The position numbers were made by a program, and so were the translations under genes. 8,620 nucleotides of DNA from an uncultured Flavobacterium sp. Lineage in GTDB: Bacteria; Bacteroidota; Bacteroidia; Flavobacteriales; Flavobacteriaceae. Numbering within the stretch: position 1 is the stretch's first letter; the number at the start of each line of letters is the position of its first letter. Positions 1-6,359 of this stretch are shown piece after piece. A model generated the notes under the pieces. That model made no database searches. It was given only the letters and a program-made list of their open reading frames with translations, and was not told where the DNA came from. The DNA lies in contig NZ_CAMIHH010000122.1 of the NCBI RefSeq assembly GCF_946220915.1, positions 1-8,620 of the forward strand, in the 5' to 3' direction.

Positions 1-766
1 CCAGTGAACGGTTCAGGTTTTTGGCAATATATCCTACGAATGCTTCAAGGTTGCCGGTATCAGCTAATCGTAAAACAGCATAATAATTCTCTTTATCCTC
101 CGTCTTGATGATAACTGGCGGATAACCGAATTTCATTAATATAAAATTCATCAGTATCCGCGCAGTCCTGCCATTACCATCATCAAAAGGATGGATAAGA
201 ATGAATTTATAATGGAATTCCGCCGCAAGCAATATAGGGTTGAAATCGGGATCAACAATCTTTTCATTGTACCACGCCATAAGGTCGCCCATTTTAGCAT
301 GCGTTTCTTCCGGGGTAGCGAAATAAAACATCTCCCCTGTTTTGGTTTGGACGTGATTTGGAGAAGTTTTATAACTTCCCACGGCAACGCGTTTCTTTGT
401 CGGAAGCCCATCAGCCGTTTGGGCATTAACTTGGTACGATTCTTTAAGCAGGAGTTTGTGGACTTCCCGAATAAAGCTTTCCGTTAAAGGGTAGTCGCCT
501 TTTACAACATCAATAACCCAATTTATTGCTTCGTTGTGCCCGGTTATTTCAAAATGGTCTTTTAGCGGCTTTCCCTGTGCGGTAATGCCATGCATGAGCA
601 ACGCCTTGGTCTCACCATACGTCAGGGAATTGCCTTCAAGGTTATTGGAATGGTAGTTCCAGTCCAGGCGGAATTTCTGCATGATCCTTGCTTCCTGATC
701 TCTATCCAGTGGACGTAGCGAATCGAGTTGGTTTTTCAATTCCAATGCCCTGATGATCTCTTCCAT
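1..766 (-). CDS. Fic-domain protein, probable class II AMPylase (C-terminus cut by window edge)
   Basis: Fic proteins usually transfer AMP from ATP to a hydroxyl side chain of a target protein. I translated this leftward frame by hand from the ATG at 764-766; it stays open for 255 codons and runs off the left edge. Residues 192-203 read HPFDDGNGRTAR, a full match to the catalytic HPFx(D/E)GNGR loop (H192 general base, D196 metal ligand, R200 phosphate contact). Residues 121-142, around VAVGSYKTSPNHV, fit the target-binding flap. Near the N-terminus, S40-N-N-L-E44-G45 matches the (S/T)xxxE(G/N) inhibitory helix. This places it among Fic proteins that hold themselves off through a glutamate in the ATP site (class II). 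No signal peptide or membrane segment is visible. Family members are often 300-380 residues, so a C-terminal part, often a winged helix, probably lies outside the window. No antitoxin-like ORF lies upstream, consistent with built-in inhibition. The target is unknown. Confidence 0.93.
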   Translation of the reverse strand, partial: MEEIIRALELKNQLDSLRPLDRDQEARIMQKFRLDWNYHSNNLEGNSLTYGETKALLMHGITAQGKPLKDHFEITGHNEAINWVIDVVKGDYPLTESFIREVHKLLLKESYQVNAQTADGLPTKKRVAVGSYKTSPNHVQTKTGEMFYFATPEETHAKMGDLMAWYNEKIVDPDFNPILLAAEFHYKFILIHPFDDGNGRTARILMNFILMKFGYPPVIIKTEDKENYYAVLRLADTGNLEAFVGYIAKNLNRSL

Positions 767-883
767 TTTTTCTGTAATTGATATGTAAATATACAGAATT
801 TCTTAACTTTCCGAACCGTTGTGGGTTTAGGCGTATTAACACTGAAGCTTCAAATTAACAAATCCACCCATCAACACATAAAC
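767..883. promoter_or_regulatory. Divergent intergenic region between the Fic gene and the cyclo-ligase gene
   Basis: This 117-bp gap must hold the promoters of two divergent genes. On the minus strand TATATTTA (786-793) is one base off TAnnTTTG and lies about 20 bp from the Fic start. On the plus strand TAACTTTC (804-811) is also one base off, with TTG at 778-780, 23 bp upstream. Perfect 6-bp arms TCTGTA (771-776) and TACAGA (792-797) flank the Fic-side element and could be an operator. All matches are weak and AT-rich, so chance is a real possibility. The Fic leader is A-rich (AGAAAAA just before ATG) without a Shine-Dalgarno motif. Confidence 0.3.
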
Positions 884-1453
884 ATGAACAAAAAAGACCT
901 CCGCCTCAAATACAAAAACCTTCGCCAGGCAATGCTTCCCGAAGAAGCCGAAGACAAAAGCCTTGCCATTGCCAATCGCTTGCTGCAGCTTGATATTTGG
1001 GACAACACATATTTCCACCTGTTCCTGACCATGGAGAACCAAAAGGAAGTGCATACCGACTTCATCCTGAACATCCTGGCCGGCAAGGATAAGGAGGTAA
1101 TTGTGTCGCGGTCGGATTTTGAGCGCATGGCCATGGTGCATTACCTGCTTACGGACAACACCAAACTTATGGTAAGCCAGTACGGTATTCCCGAGCCTGT
1201 TGATGGCATTGAGGTGCCTTCGAATAAAATAGATGTGGTATTCGTGCCGCTATTGGCATTTGACAGCGATGGCCATCGCGTAGGGTATGGCAAAGGTTTT
1301 TATGACCGTTTCCTCAACGAATGCAAACCCGATGTGATAAAGATAGGACTATCCTTTTTTGAAGCTGAAAACGAAGCTATTGAAGCCAATGCCACAGATG
1401 TACGCCTGGATTATTGTGTAACGCCTTTAAAGATTTATACCTTTATGGGTTGA
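884..1453 (+). CDS. fau: 5-formyltetrahydrofolate cyclo-ligase (5,10-methenyltetrahydrofolate synthetase)
   Basis: This cytoplasmic enzyme uses ATP to convert 5-formyltetrahydrofolate to 5,10-methenyltetrahydrofolate, returning a stored folate to the one-carbon pool. The product is 189 residues, the usual family length. The family signature is at residues 122-144: PLLAFDSDGHRVGYGKGFYD followed by RFL, matching P-x-x-A-F-D-x-x-G-x-R-x-G-x-G-x-G-(Y/F)-Y-D-R. The basic N-terminus (KKDLRLKYKNLRQAM) and the HLFLTMENQKEVHTDFI block (45-61) also fit, as does YGIPEP at 100-105. The frame is open from a GTG at 821, but I chose the ATG at 884 because homology begins with MNKKDLR and the 21 extra residues look non-coding. 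The gene is monocistronic, divergent from the Fic gene and convergent with lspA. I see nothing missing from the active site. Confidence 0.95.
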   Translation: MNKKDLRLKYKNLRQAMLPEEAEDKSLAIANRLLQLDIWDNTYFHLFLTMENQKEVHTDFILNILAGKDKEVIVSRSDFERMAMVHYLLTDNTKLMVSQYGIPEPVDGIEVPSNKIDVVFVPLLAFDSDGHRVGYGKGFYDRFLNECKPDVIKIGLSFFEAENEAIEANATDVRLDYCVTPLKIYTFMG

Positions 1454-1499
1454 TTAGTTTATAACTCAGTGTAAATCAACCGGTCAACAATAAACTAAT
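1453..1499. terminator. Inverted repeat between convergent genes, possible bidirectional terminator
   Basis: Perfect 10-bp arms ATTAGTTTAT (1453-1462) and ATAAACTAAT (1490-1499) flank a 27-bp loop. The arms overlap the last base of the cyclo-ligase stop codon and the lspA stop codon (TAG, complement of 1495-1497). A symmetric element between convergent ends would suit termination from both sides. However, the stem is AT-rich, the loop is long and there is no clean T tract, so this is only a candidate. Confidence 0.3.
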
Positions 1500-2100
1500 T
1501 CTTCGCGAATGCCTTTTTGTTAAACACGATCAATATACCCACACCAATTGAAATTGCTGCATCGGCAACATTAAATATGGCGTTGAAAAATGAAAAATAT
1601 TCGCCGCCCCATATTGGGAACCATGTCGGGAAGTTTCCGCTGAAAAGCGGGAAGTAAAACATGTCAACCACTTTTCCCCTGAAAAGCGAGCCGTAAGGAT
1701 TATCAGAAAAAATGGTAGCTACCTGCCCATGGCTATGATCGAACATAACGCCGTAAAAAACCGAATCGATGATATTGCCAAAAGCGCCGGCAAGTATCAA
1801 TGCGATGGAAACGATAAGGTATTTCGACTGGTGCTTTTTTACAGCGTCCCAAAGCCACCATCCAATACCCGCTACTGCAAATATCCTGAATATTGTAAGT
1901 GTTAGTTTACCTCCAAGCCATGAAGGGATTTTTGCGCCCCAGGCCATGCCTTCATTCTCAATAAAATTGATCCTGAACCAGTCTAGCCCCATAACCCTGA
2001 ACCATTCCCCATGCATCATCGTGGTTTTGATGCAAATTTTGGATACCTGGTCAATGATCAATACAAGGATAACAATAAGGTAAGCTTTCTTTAAAGACAT
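1495..2100 (-). CDS. lspA: Lipoprotein signal peptidase (signal peptidase II)
   Basis: LspA is the inner-membrane aspartyl protease that removes the signal peptide from prolipoproteins after diacylglyceryl transfer. The product is 201 residues with four hydrophobic segments (about 6-24, 66-85, 94-113, 179-193). The catalytic aspartates are D112 in GAFGNIID and D180 in FNVADAAI, aligning with E. coli D114 and D141. Also seen are IIDQVSK (15-21), the NEGMAWG block (49-55) equivalent to N-x-G-A-A-F, and GKVVDM (142-147). It is longer than the ~160-residue E. coli enzyme because about 24 residues (about 118-141) sit between the first catalytic Asp loop and VVDM, and the Arg usually following the first Asp is Ser113. 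From memory, both traits are normal for Bacteroidota LspA. The gene has its own promoter (2118-2125) and lies downstream of the terminated ileS operon, so it is probably a separate transcript. Confidence 0.96.
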   Translation of the reverse strand: MSLKKAYLIVILVLIIDQVSKICIKTTMMHGEWFRVMGLDWFRINFIENEGMAWGAKIPSWLGGKLTLTIFRIFAVAGIGWWLWDAVKKHQSKYLIVSIALILAGAFGNIIDSVFYGVMFDHSHGQVATIFSDNPYGSLFRGKVVDMFYFPLFSGNFPTWFPIWGGEYFSFFNAIFNVADAAISIGVGILIVFNKKAFAKN

Positions 2101-2117
2101 TTACAGAATTTTAGCCG

Positions 2118-2125
2118 CAAAAATA
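2118..2125 (-). promoter_or_regulatory. lspA promoter, -7 element
   Basis: The minus strand reads TATTTTTG, an exact match to the Bacteroidota TAnnTTTG element, 17 bp before the lspA ATG. Transcription would start about 7 bp downstream and give a leader of roughly 11 nt. The -33 region has T-rich sequence but no clear TTG. Confidence 0.5.
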
Positions 2126-2150
2126 GGGGAATTAATTTATAAAAAGTTTT

Positions 2151-2230
2151 TTTAGCCACGAATTACACTAATTTTCACAAATTGCCATACTCCTGAAAAT
2201 TTGCGTAAATTAGTGTAATTCGTGGCTAAA
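2151..2230. repeat. Long imperfect inverted repeat (33-bp arms), flavobacterial intergenic repeat type
   Basis: The left arm (2151-2183, beginning TTTAGCCACGAATTACACTA) and right arm (2198-2230) are complementary over 33 bp with only two mismatches; the outer 24 bp are perfect. The loop is 14 bp. The core (AGCCACGAATTACAC...) resembles a dispersed intergenic repeat I recall from flavobacterial genomes; this is memory, not a search. It sits between the operon terminator and the lspA promoter, outside all genes. Read-through RNA from either strand would form a very stable hairpin. Confidence 0.75.
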
Positions 2231-2231
2231 G

Positions 2232-2253
2232 AAAAACCGCCTCAGGCGGTTTT
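2232..2253 (-). terminator. Intrinsic terminator of the ileS operon
   Basis: On the minus strand a GC-rich stem, ACCGCC paired with GGCGGT around a short TGA-type loop, is followed by TTTTTC. With the flanking A and T runs the symmetry is 10 bp per arm (2233-2242 and 2244-2253). It starts 6 bp past the stop codon of the DksA-family gene. The A run on the other side lets it act in both directions, but no rightward gene ends nearby. Confidence 0.85.
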
Positions 2254-2259
2254 AAAATG

Positions 2260-2640
2260 TTATCGTTGCATGTTCTTGGCTTCGATGCTCATCGTGGCAT
2301 GCGGAACCAGCTTCAGGCGGTCTTTATTAATAAGTTTCCCTGTCACTTTGCATATCCCATAAGTTTTATTTTCGATGCGGATAAGCGCGTTTTTCAGGTC
2401 GCGTATAAACTTTTCCTGGCGAATGGCCAGCTGCGAGTTCGCTTCCTTCGACATGGTCTCGCTACCTTCCTCAAATGCCTTGAATGTTGGCGACGTATCA
2501 TCGGTGCCATTGTTCAGGTCATTCATGTAGGCGCTGCGTATAAGATCAAGATCGGCCTTTGCCTTATCTATTTTCTTGGTAATTAATTCCCTGAACTCTG
2601 CAAGGTCAGCGTCAGAGTATCGTATTTGCTCATCTACCAT
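2260..2640 (-). CDS. DksA/TraR-family transcriptional regulator with degenerate zinc finger
   Basis: DksA-type proteins enter the RNA polymerase secondary channel and tune transcription, often with ppGpp. The product is 126 residues: a helical, probably coiled-coil part (about 10-92) and a C-terminal domain starting at TYGICKVTGKLINKDRL (93-109). This is the DksA zinc-finger frame, YGxCxxCGxxI...RL...P...CxxC, but only the first cysteine is kept. The C-x-x-C pairs read C97-K-V-T100 and S118-I-E-A121, so zinc binding is unlikely. The DxxDxA tip motif needed by E. coli DksA is not evident either. I recall similar degenerate members in other Bacteroidota, so this may be a lineage form rather than decay. 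It starts 8 bp after the ileS stop and is followed by a terminator, so it is probably co-transcribed with ileS. Whether it acts on RNA polymerase cannot be told from the sequence. Confidence 0.88.
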   Translation of the reverse strand: MVDEQIRYSDADLAEFRELITKKIDKAKADLDLIRSAYMNDLNNGTDDTSPTFKAFEEGSETMSKEANSQLAIRQEKFIRDLKNALIRIENKTYGICKVTGKLINKDRLKLVPHATMSIEAKNMQR

Positions 2641-2648
2641 TTCTCTAT

Positions 2649-5600
2649 CTATTTTGAAATTAATAATAAGGTTGTTATTTCGTCAAATTCAATCTGTGTC
2701 CCATTTTCCACAACTGGCAGGAATACCAGCTCGTCGGTAAGGGTTTCGCTTTTTATGTATTCCTCATTTGCCTTTACCGCACCTTCAAGTCCTGCATTCT
2801 CCTGGAGGTATATTTTTATCCTGTCGGTCACTTCAAAGCCGCTGTCCTTTCTTATGTTTTGAATCCTGTTCACCAGTTCGCGGGCTATGCCTTCCTGCCT
2901 GAGCTCCTCGGTTATCGTGATGTCCAGTGCAACAGTTATGCCATTTGCATTGGCTACCAGCCACCCGGGGATATCCTGCGATGAAATCTCCACATCGGCA
3001 GATGTTAAAGTAATACTTTTTCCCGATACGGCAACATCAACGCTGCCATCCTTGTCAATGGCATTGATCTGTTCCTGCGACAATCCTTGTATCTCTTTGG
3101 CCATCAGGCCCATTTCTTTACCAAAACGCGGGCCTAAGGCCTTGAAATTCGGTTTAACCTGTTTTACCAGCACACCCGAAGCATCGTCCAGCAGCCCGAT
3201 CTCTTTTACGTTTACTTCCGCCTTTATCAACTCCGCCACAGCTTCAATTTCGGCCTTCTGTTTTGCGTCAAGTACCGGAATCATTACCTTTTGTAGTGGC
3301 TGGCGTACCTTGATCATCTCTTTCTTCCTTAACGAAAGTACAAGTGACGAAATGGTCTGCGCCTTCTCCATCCTGCTTTCCAGCGATTTATCAACAAAGT
3401 TATCAGCATATACAGGAAAATCGGCCAAATGTACGCTTTCGAACTTCTCTTGTTGTGAAGCCTGTGTTAAATCTTTATAAAGCCTGTCCATGAAGAACGG
3501 AGCTATCGGTGCGCTAAGCTTCGCAACGGCAACAAGGCAGGTGTACAGGGTCTGGTAGGCTGCTATTTTGTCCTGCGCGTACTCGCCTTTCCAAAAACGC
3601 CTCCTGCATAAACGAACGTACCAGTTGCTCAGGTTTTCCTGCACAAAGTCAGATATTGCCCTTCCGGCTTTCGTAGGCTCATAATCGGCATAGAAGCTGT
3701 CTACGTCTTTTATAAGCGTATTCAGCTCGCTCAGTATCCAGCGGTCGATCTCCGGCCTTTCGCTGAGTGGCACGTCTTTTTCTTCGTAAGAAAAGCCATC
3801 AATATTAGCATATAACGCAAAGAAGGAATACGTATTATACAACGTACCGAAGAACTTGCGGCGCACTTCGGCCACGCCTTCAATATCAAATTTCAGGTTA
3901 TCCCACGGGTTGGCATTGCTTATCATGTACCAACGCGTGGCATCGGGGCCGTATTCGGCAAGCGTGGCAAACGGGTCTACCGCATTGCCCAGGCGCTTGC
4001 TCATCTTCTGCCCGTTCTTGTCGAGCACAAGGCCATTAGACACCACATTCTTATACGATACCTCACCAAATACCAACGTTGCGATGGCGTGCAACGTGTA
4101 GAACCAACCACGGGTCTGGTCTACCCCCTCGGCAATGAAGTCGGCAGGGAACGCCTCATGGTTGTCGATGAGTTCTTTATTCTCGAATGGATAATGCCAT
4201 TGGGCATAAGGCATGGCACCACTGTCGAACCAAACATCTATGAGGTCGGCTTCACGGTGCATAGCTTTGCCTGATGGCGAAACCAGTACTATTTTATCCA
4301 CCACATTCTTGTGAAGGTCTACCAGGTCATAATTTTCCTCGCTCATGTTGCCCGGCTCAAAGCCTTTGAACGGATTTTCTGCCATAAAGCCTGCGGTTAT
4401 CGCTTTCTCGATGCCATTGTATAACTCTTCCACCGAACCGATAAGCACTTCTTCCGTTTTATCCCCGGTCCTCCATATCGGGAGCGGGATGCCCCAGTAA
4501 CGGGAGCGCGAAAGGTTCCAGTCGTTGGCATTTTTCAGCCAGTTGCCAAAACGCCCATCGCCGGTAGCTTTGGGCTTCCAGTTGATGGTATCGTTCAGGT
4601 CGGACATGCGCTCCTTGACATCGGTCATTTTTATGAACCAGCTGTCGAGCGGATAGTACAGCAGCGGCTCGTCCGTCCTCCAGGAGTGCGGGTAGCTGTG
4701 CACATACTTTTCTACTTTGAAAGCTTTGTTATTCTCTTTAAGATAGATGGATATCTCCACGTCGGCCGACCTTTCCGGTGCGGTACCGGCATCATAATAT
4801 TCATTCTTAACATATTTGCCTGCCAGTTCCAGCGGCTTACCGTTCGGGTTATCGAGGCTGCGGGAATGCGATGTAAACCTGCCCTGCATGTCCACAAGCG
4901 GCACCGGATTTCCGTTATCATCCAGCACCAGCATTGGCGGTACTTCGGGCCTGGCTTCTTTGGCCACCCTGGCATCATCGGCACCAAAAGTAGGCGCGGT
5001 ATGCACAATACCGGTACCGTCTTCGGTGGTTACGAAGTCGCCTGCTATTACGCGGAAAGCATTCTCCGGGTTTTGGTACGGCAGTGTGAATTGCAGCAAT
5101 TGCTCATAGCGGATGCCTACCAGATCTTTACCTTTGGCTTCTGCGAGTATTTTGTATGGGATATTTTTATCGCCTTCTTTAAAATCATGGAATGCAGCAT
5201 CTTCCAAACTTTCAAAGTAATTCTTACCGAACTGCTTGCCAATAAGGTTTTTCGCCAACACAACATTTATTGGCTGAAAAGTGTACTGGTTAAACGTTTT
5301 AACCAATACATAATCGATGTTCGGGCCAACGGTAAGAGCTGTGTTTGATGGAAGCGTCCACGGTGTGGTTGTCCATGCAAGGATTTTATCGTCACCTATC
5401 CTGTCATTATCGTTAACATTGAATGCTTTCGATACCGAGTTCTCCTCTGTTCCCCCTTTGGGGGTTAGGGGGCTGAACTGCGCCACAATTGTAGTATCGG
5501 TCACATCCCTGTACGCGCCCGGCTGGTTTACCTCATGCGATGATAATCCCGTTCCTGCTTTTGGCGAATACGGCTGTATGGTATAGCCTTTGTATAGCAG

Positions 5601-6116
5601 GCCCTTATCGTATATCTGCTTCAGGAGCCACCAAACGGTCTCCATGTATTTTGGCTTGTAGGTTACATATGGATCTTCCATATCTACCCAATAGCCCATT
5701 TTTTCCGTAAGGTCGTTCCACACGTCGGTGTAGCGCATTACCGTACGCTTACAGGCTTCGTTATATTCTTCTATTGAGATGGTCTTGCCAATATCCTCCT
5801 TAGTGATGCCCAATTCTTTTTCAGTACCAAGTTCAACCGGAAGGCCGTGGGTATCCCAGCCTGCCTTACGCTTTACCTGGTGTCCTTTCTGCGTTTGGTA
5901 ACGGCAAAAAATATCCTTAATGGCACGCGCCATTACGTGGTGTATGCCGGGAAGGCCGTTCGCGCTTGGCGGGCCCTCGAAAAAAACATACTGCGGCTTC
6001 CCTTCGCGGGTTGTTACGCTTTTTTCAAATATTTGCTCCTTCTTCCAAAAATCAAGCACTTCGCCTGCCAGTCCGGCAAGGTCAAGTCCTTTATATTCAG
6101 TAAACTTCTTACTCAT
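2649..6116 (-). CDS. ileS: Isoleucyl-tRNA synthetase, type 2 (eukaryote-like), with G-x-H-H signature
   Basis: This cytoplasmic class I synthetase charges tRNA-Ile with isoleucine and edits misactivated valine. The product is 1155 residues, typical of type 2 enzymes and longer than the ~940-residue E. coli type 1. Order seen: catalytic entry GPPSANGLPGIHHVMARAIKD (48-68, the HIGH region), WDTHGLPVE (87-95), CP1 editing domain with TTTPWT (249-254) and GTGIVHTAPTFGADD (367-381), GVDQTRGWF, KMSKR (704-708), anticodon-binding helices near WYVRLCRRRFWK, and a long C-terminal domain. No cysteine occurs in the C-terminal ~250 residues, so the type 1 zinc finger is absent. KMSKR rather than KMSKS also fits type 2. 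Two oddities: the signature reads G57-I-H59-H60, not H-x-G-H, and residues 215-241 include a palindrome-encoded PLTPKGG insert. The start ATG (6114-6116) has AGAAGG 8 bp upstream. It is first in an operon with the DksA-family gene. Confidence 0.97.
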   Translation of the reverse strand: MSKKFTEYKGLDLAGLAGEVLDFWKKEQIFEKSVTTREGKPQYVFFEGPPSANGLPGIHHVMARAIKDIFCRYQTQKGHQVKRKAGWDTHGLPVELGTEKELGITKEDIGKTISIEEYNEACKRTVMRYTDVWNDLTEKMGYWVDMEDPYVTYKPKYMETVWWLLKQIYDKGLLYKGYTIQPYSPKAGTGLSSHEVNQPGAYRDVTDTTIVAQFSPLTPKGGTEENSVSKAFNVNDNDRIGDDKILAWTTTPWTLPSNTALTVGPNIDYVLVKTFNQYTFQPINVVLAKNLIGKQFGKNYFESLEDAAFHDFKEGDKNIPYKILAEAKGKDLVGIRYEQLLQFTLPYQNPENAFRVIAGDFVTTEDGTGIVHTAPTFGADDARVAKEARPEVPPMLVLDDNGNPVPLVDMQGRFTSHSRSLDNPNGKPLELAGKYVKNEYYDAGTAPERSADVEISIYLKENNKAFKVEKYVHSYPHSWRTDEPLLYYPLDSWFIKMTDVKERMSDLNDTINWKPKATGDGRFGNWLKNANDWNLSRSRYWGIPLPIWRTGDKTEEVLIGSVEELYNGIEKAITAGFMAENPFKGFEPGNMSEENYDLVDLHKNVVDKIVLVSPSGKAMHREADLIDVWFDSGAMPYAQWHYPFENKELIDNHEAFPADFIAEGVDQTRGWFYTLHAIATLVFGEVSYKNVVSNGLVLDKNGQKMSKRLGNAVDPFATLAEYGPDATRWYMISNANPWDNLKFDIEGVAEVRRKFFGTLYNTYSFFALYANIDGFSYEEKDVPLSERPEIDRWILSELNTLIKDVDSFYADYEPTKAGRAISDFVQENLSNWYVRLCRRRFWKGEYAQDKIAAYQTLYTCLVAVAKLSAPIAPFFMDRLYKDLTQASQQEKFESVHLADFPVYADNFVDKSLESRMEKAQTISSLVLSLRKKEMIKVRQPLQKVMIPVLDAKQKAEIEAVAELIKAEVNVKEIGLLDDASGVLVKQVKPNFKALGPRFGKEMGLMAKEIQGLSQEQINAIDKDGSVDVAVSGKSITLTSADVEISSQDIPGWLVANANGITVALDITITEELRQEGIARELVNRIQNIRKDSGFEVTDRIKIYLQENAGLEGAVKANEEYIKSETLTDELVFLPVVENGTQIEFDEITTLLLISK
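5449..5478. repeat. G/C-rich palindromic element inserted in frame in ileS
   Basis: The plus strand holds CCCCC-TTT-GGGGG (5452-5464) followed by TTAGGGGG, flanked by GTTC (5449-5452) and GAAC (5475-5478). The outer arms pair as GTTC plus CCCCT with AGGGGG plus GAAC, with a small bulge. Base use is unlike the surrounding gene. Read in the ileS frame it gives SPLTPKGGT (215-223). I recall TAACCCCC/GGGGGTTA repeats, and PLTPKGG-like peptides inside unrelated proteins, in flavobacterial genomes. That is recollection; only one copy is in this window. Confidence 0.6.
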
Positions 6117-6143
6117 GGGTTGTACCTTCTAAAAATCAATTTG

Positions 6144-6169
6144 CGAAAGTAACGATTTTTTTTTTGCAA
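6144..6169 (-). promoter_or_regulatory. Candidate ileS promoter
   Basis: The minus strand reads TACTTTCG (6144-6151), one base off TAnnTTTG, with TTG (complement of 6167-6169) 15 bp upstream across a run of ten A. The spacing is shorter than the usual ~19-21 bp. It would give a leader of about 20 nt before the ileS ATG. An alternative is the exact minus-strand TAAATTTG at 6277-6284, with a ~150-nt leader. Confidence 0.35.
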
Positions 6170-6263
6170 AGGGAAAAATGGGAAGTTATGTGGAAATGAT
6201 AACGTTTGCGTGACCCAAATACCAACCCGCTACCATTTCATTTTATCCCACAACAATTTTATC

Positions 6264-6284
6264 TAAATTTGCCTCACAAATTTA
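6264..6284. promoter_or_regulatory. Palindrome with back-to-back -7 elements, candidate response-regulator promoter
   Basis: TAAATTTG (6264-6271) is an exact TAnnTTTG match on the plus strand, about 90 bp before the response-regulator ATG. Its perfect reverse complement CAAATTTA (6277-6284) follows after 5 bp, giving an exact -7 element on the minus strand as well. No clear TTG -33 box is visible on the plus side. The symmetry could equally be a dimeric repressor site over a single promoter. Confidence 0.4.
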
Positions 6285-6285
6285 T

Positions 6286-6346
6286 TTTAACAACTGTTTA
6301 ACAAGCCGTCGCTTAACCGTAATCGTGATTATCGTATATTTAACGA
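6286..6346 (+). promoter_or_regulatory. Repeated TTTAAC motifs upstream of the response regulator
   Basis: TTTAACAA occurs at 6286-6293 and 6297-6304, exactly 11 bp apart (one helical turn). CTTAACCG (6312-6319) and TTTAACGA (6339-6346) are related. TATATTTA (6335-6342), one base off the -7 consensus and 17 bp from the ATG, could be a second promoter that places the tandem repeats in an activator position. The region is AT-rich, so chance similarity is possible. Confidence 0.3.
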
Positions 6347-6359
6347 TTAAAATTCCACC

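Noticed and set aside
191..487. 98-codon plus-strand frame across the Fic gene
   Set aside because: The minus-strand frame carries an unmistakable Fic domain over the same bases; the plus frame has no family features.
821..883. GTG start extending the cyclo-ligase by 21 residues
   Set aside because: The extension has no homology-like character and covers probable promoter/leader sequence; the ATG at 884 fits the family N-terminus.
2278..2352. Frameshift or decay explaining the missing cysteines in the DksA-like protein
   Set aside because: The frame is intact, the flanking residues (YG, GKLI, RL, P) are conserved, and similar degenerate forms are recalled in related genomes.
4686..5348. 220-codon open frame on the plus strand opposite ileS
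   Set aside because: It is antisense to the conserved editing domain of ileS, has no recognisable motif or start context, and mirrors ileS codon use. The same applies to the shorter open frames opposite ileS at 2887-3480, 3856-4101, 5317-5586 and 5847-6152.
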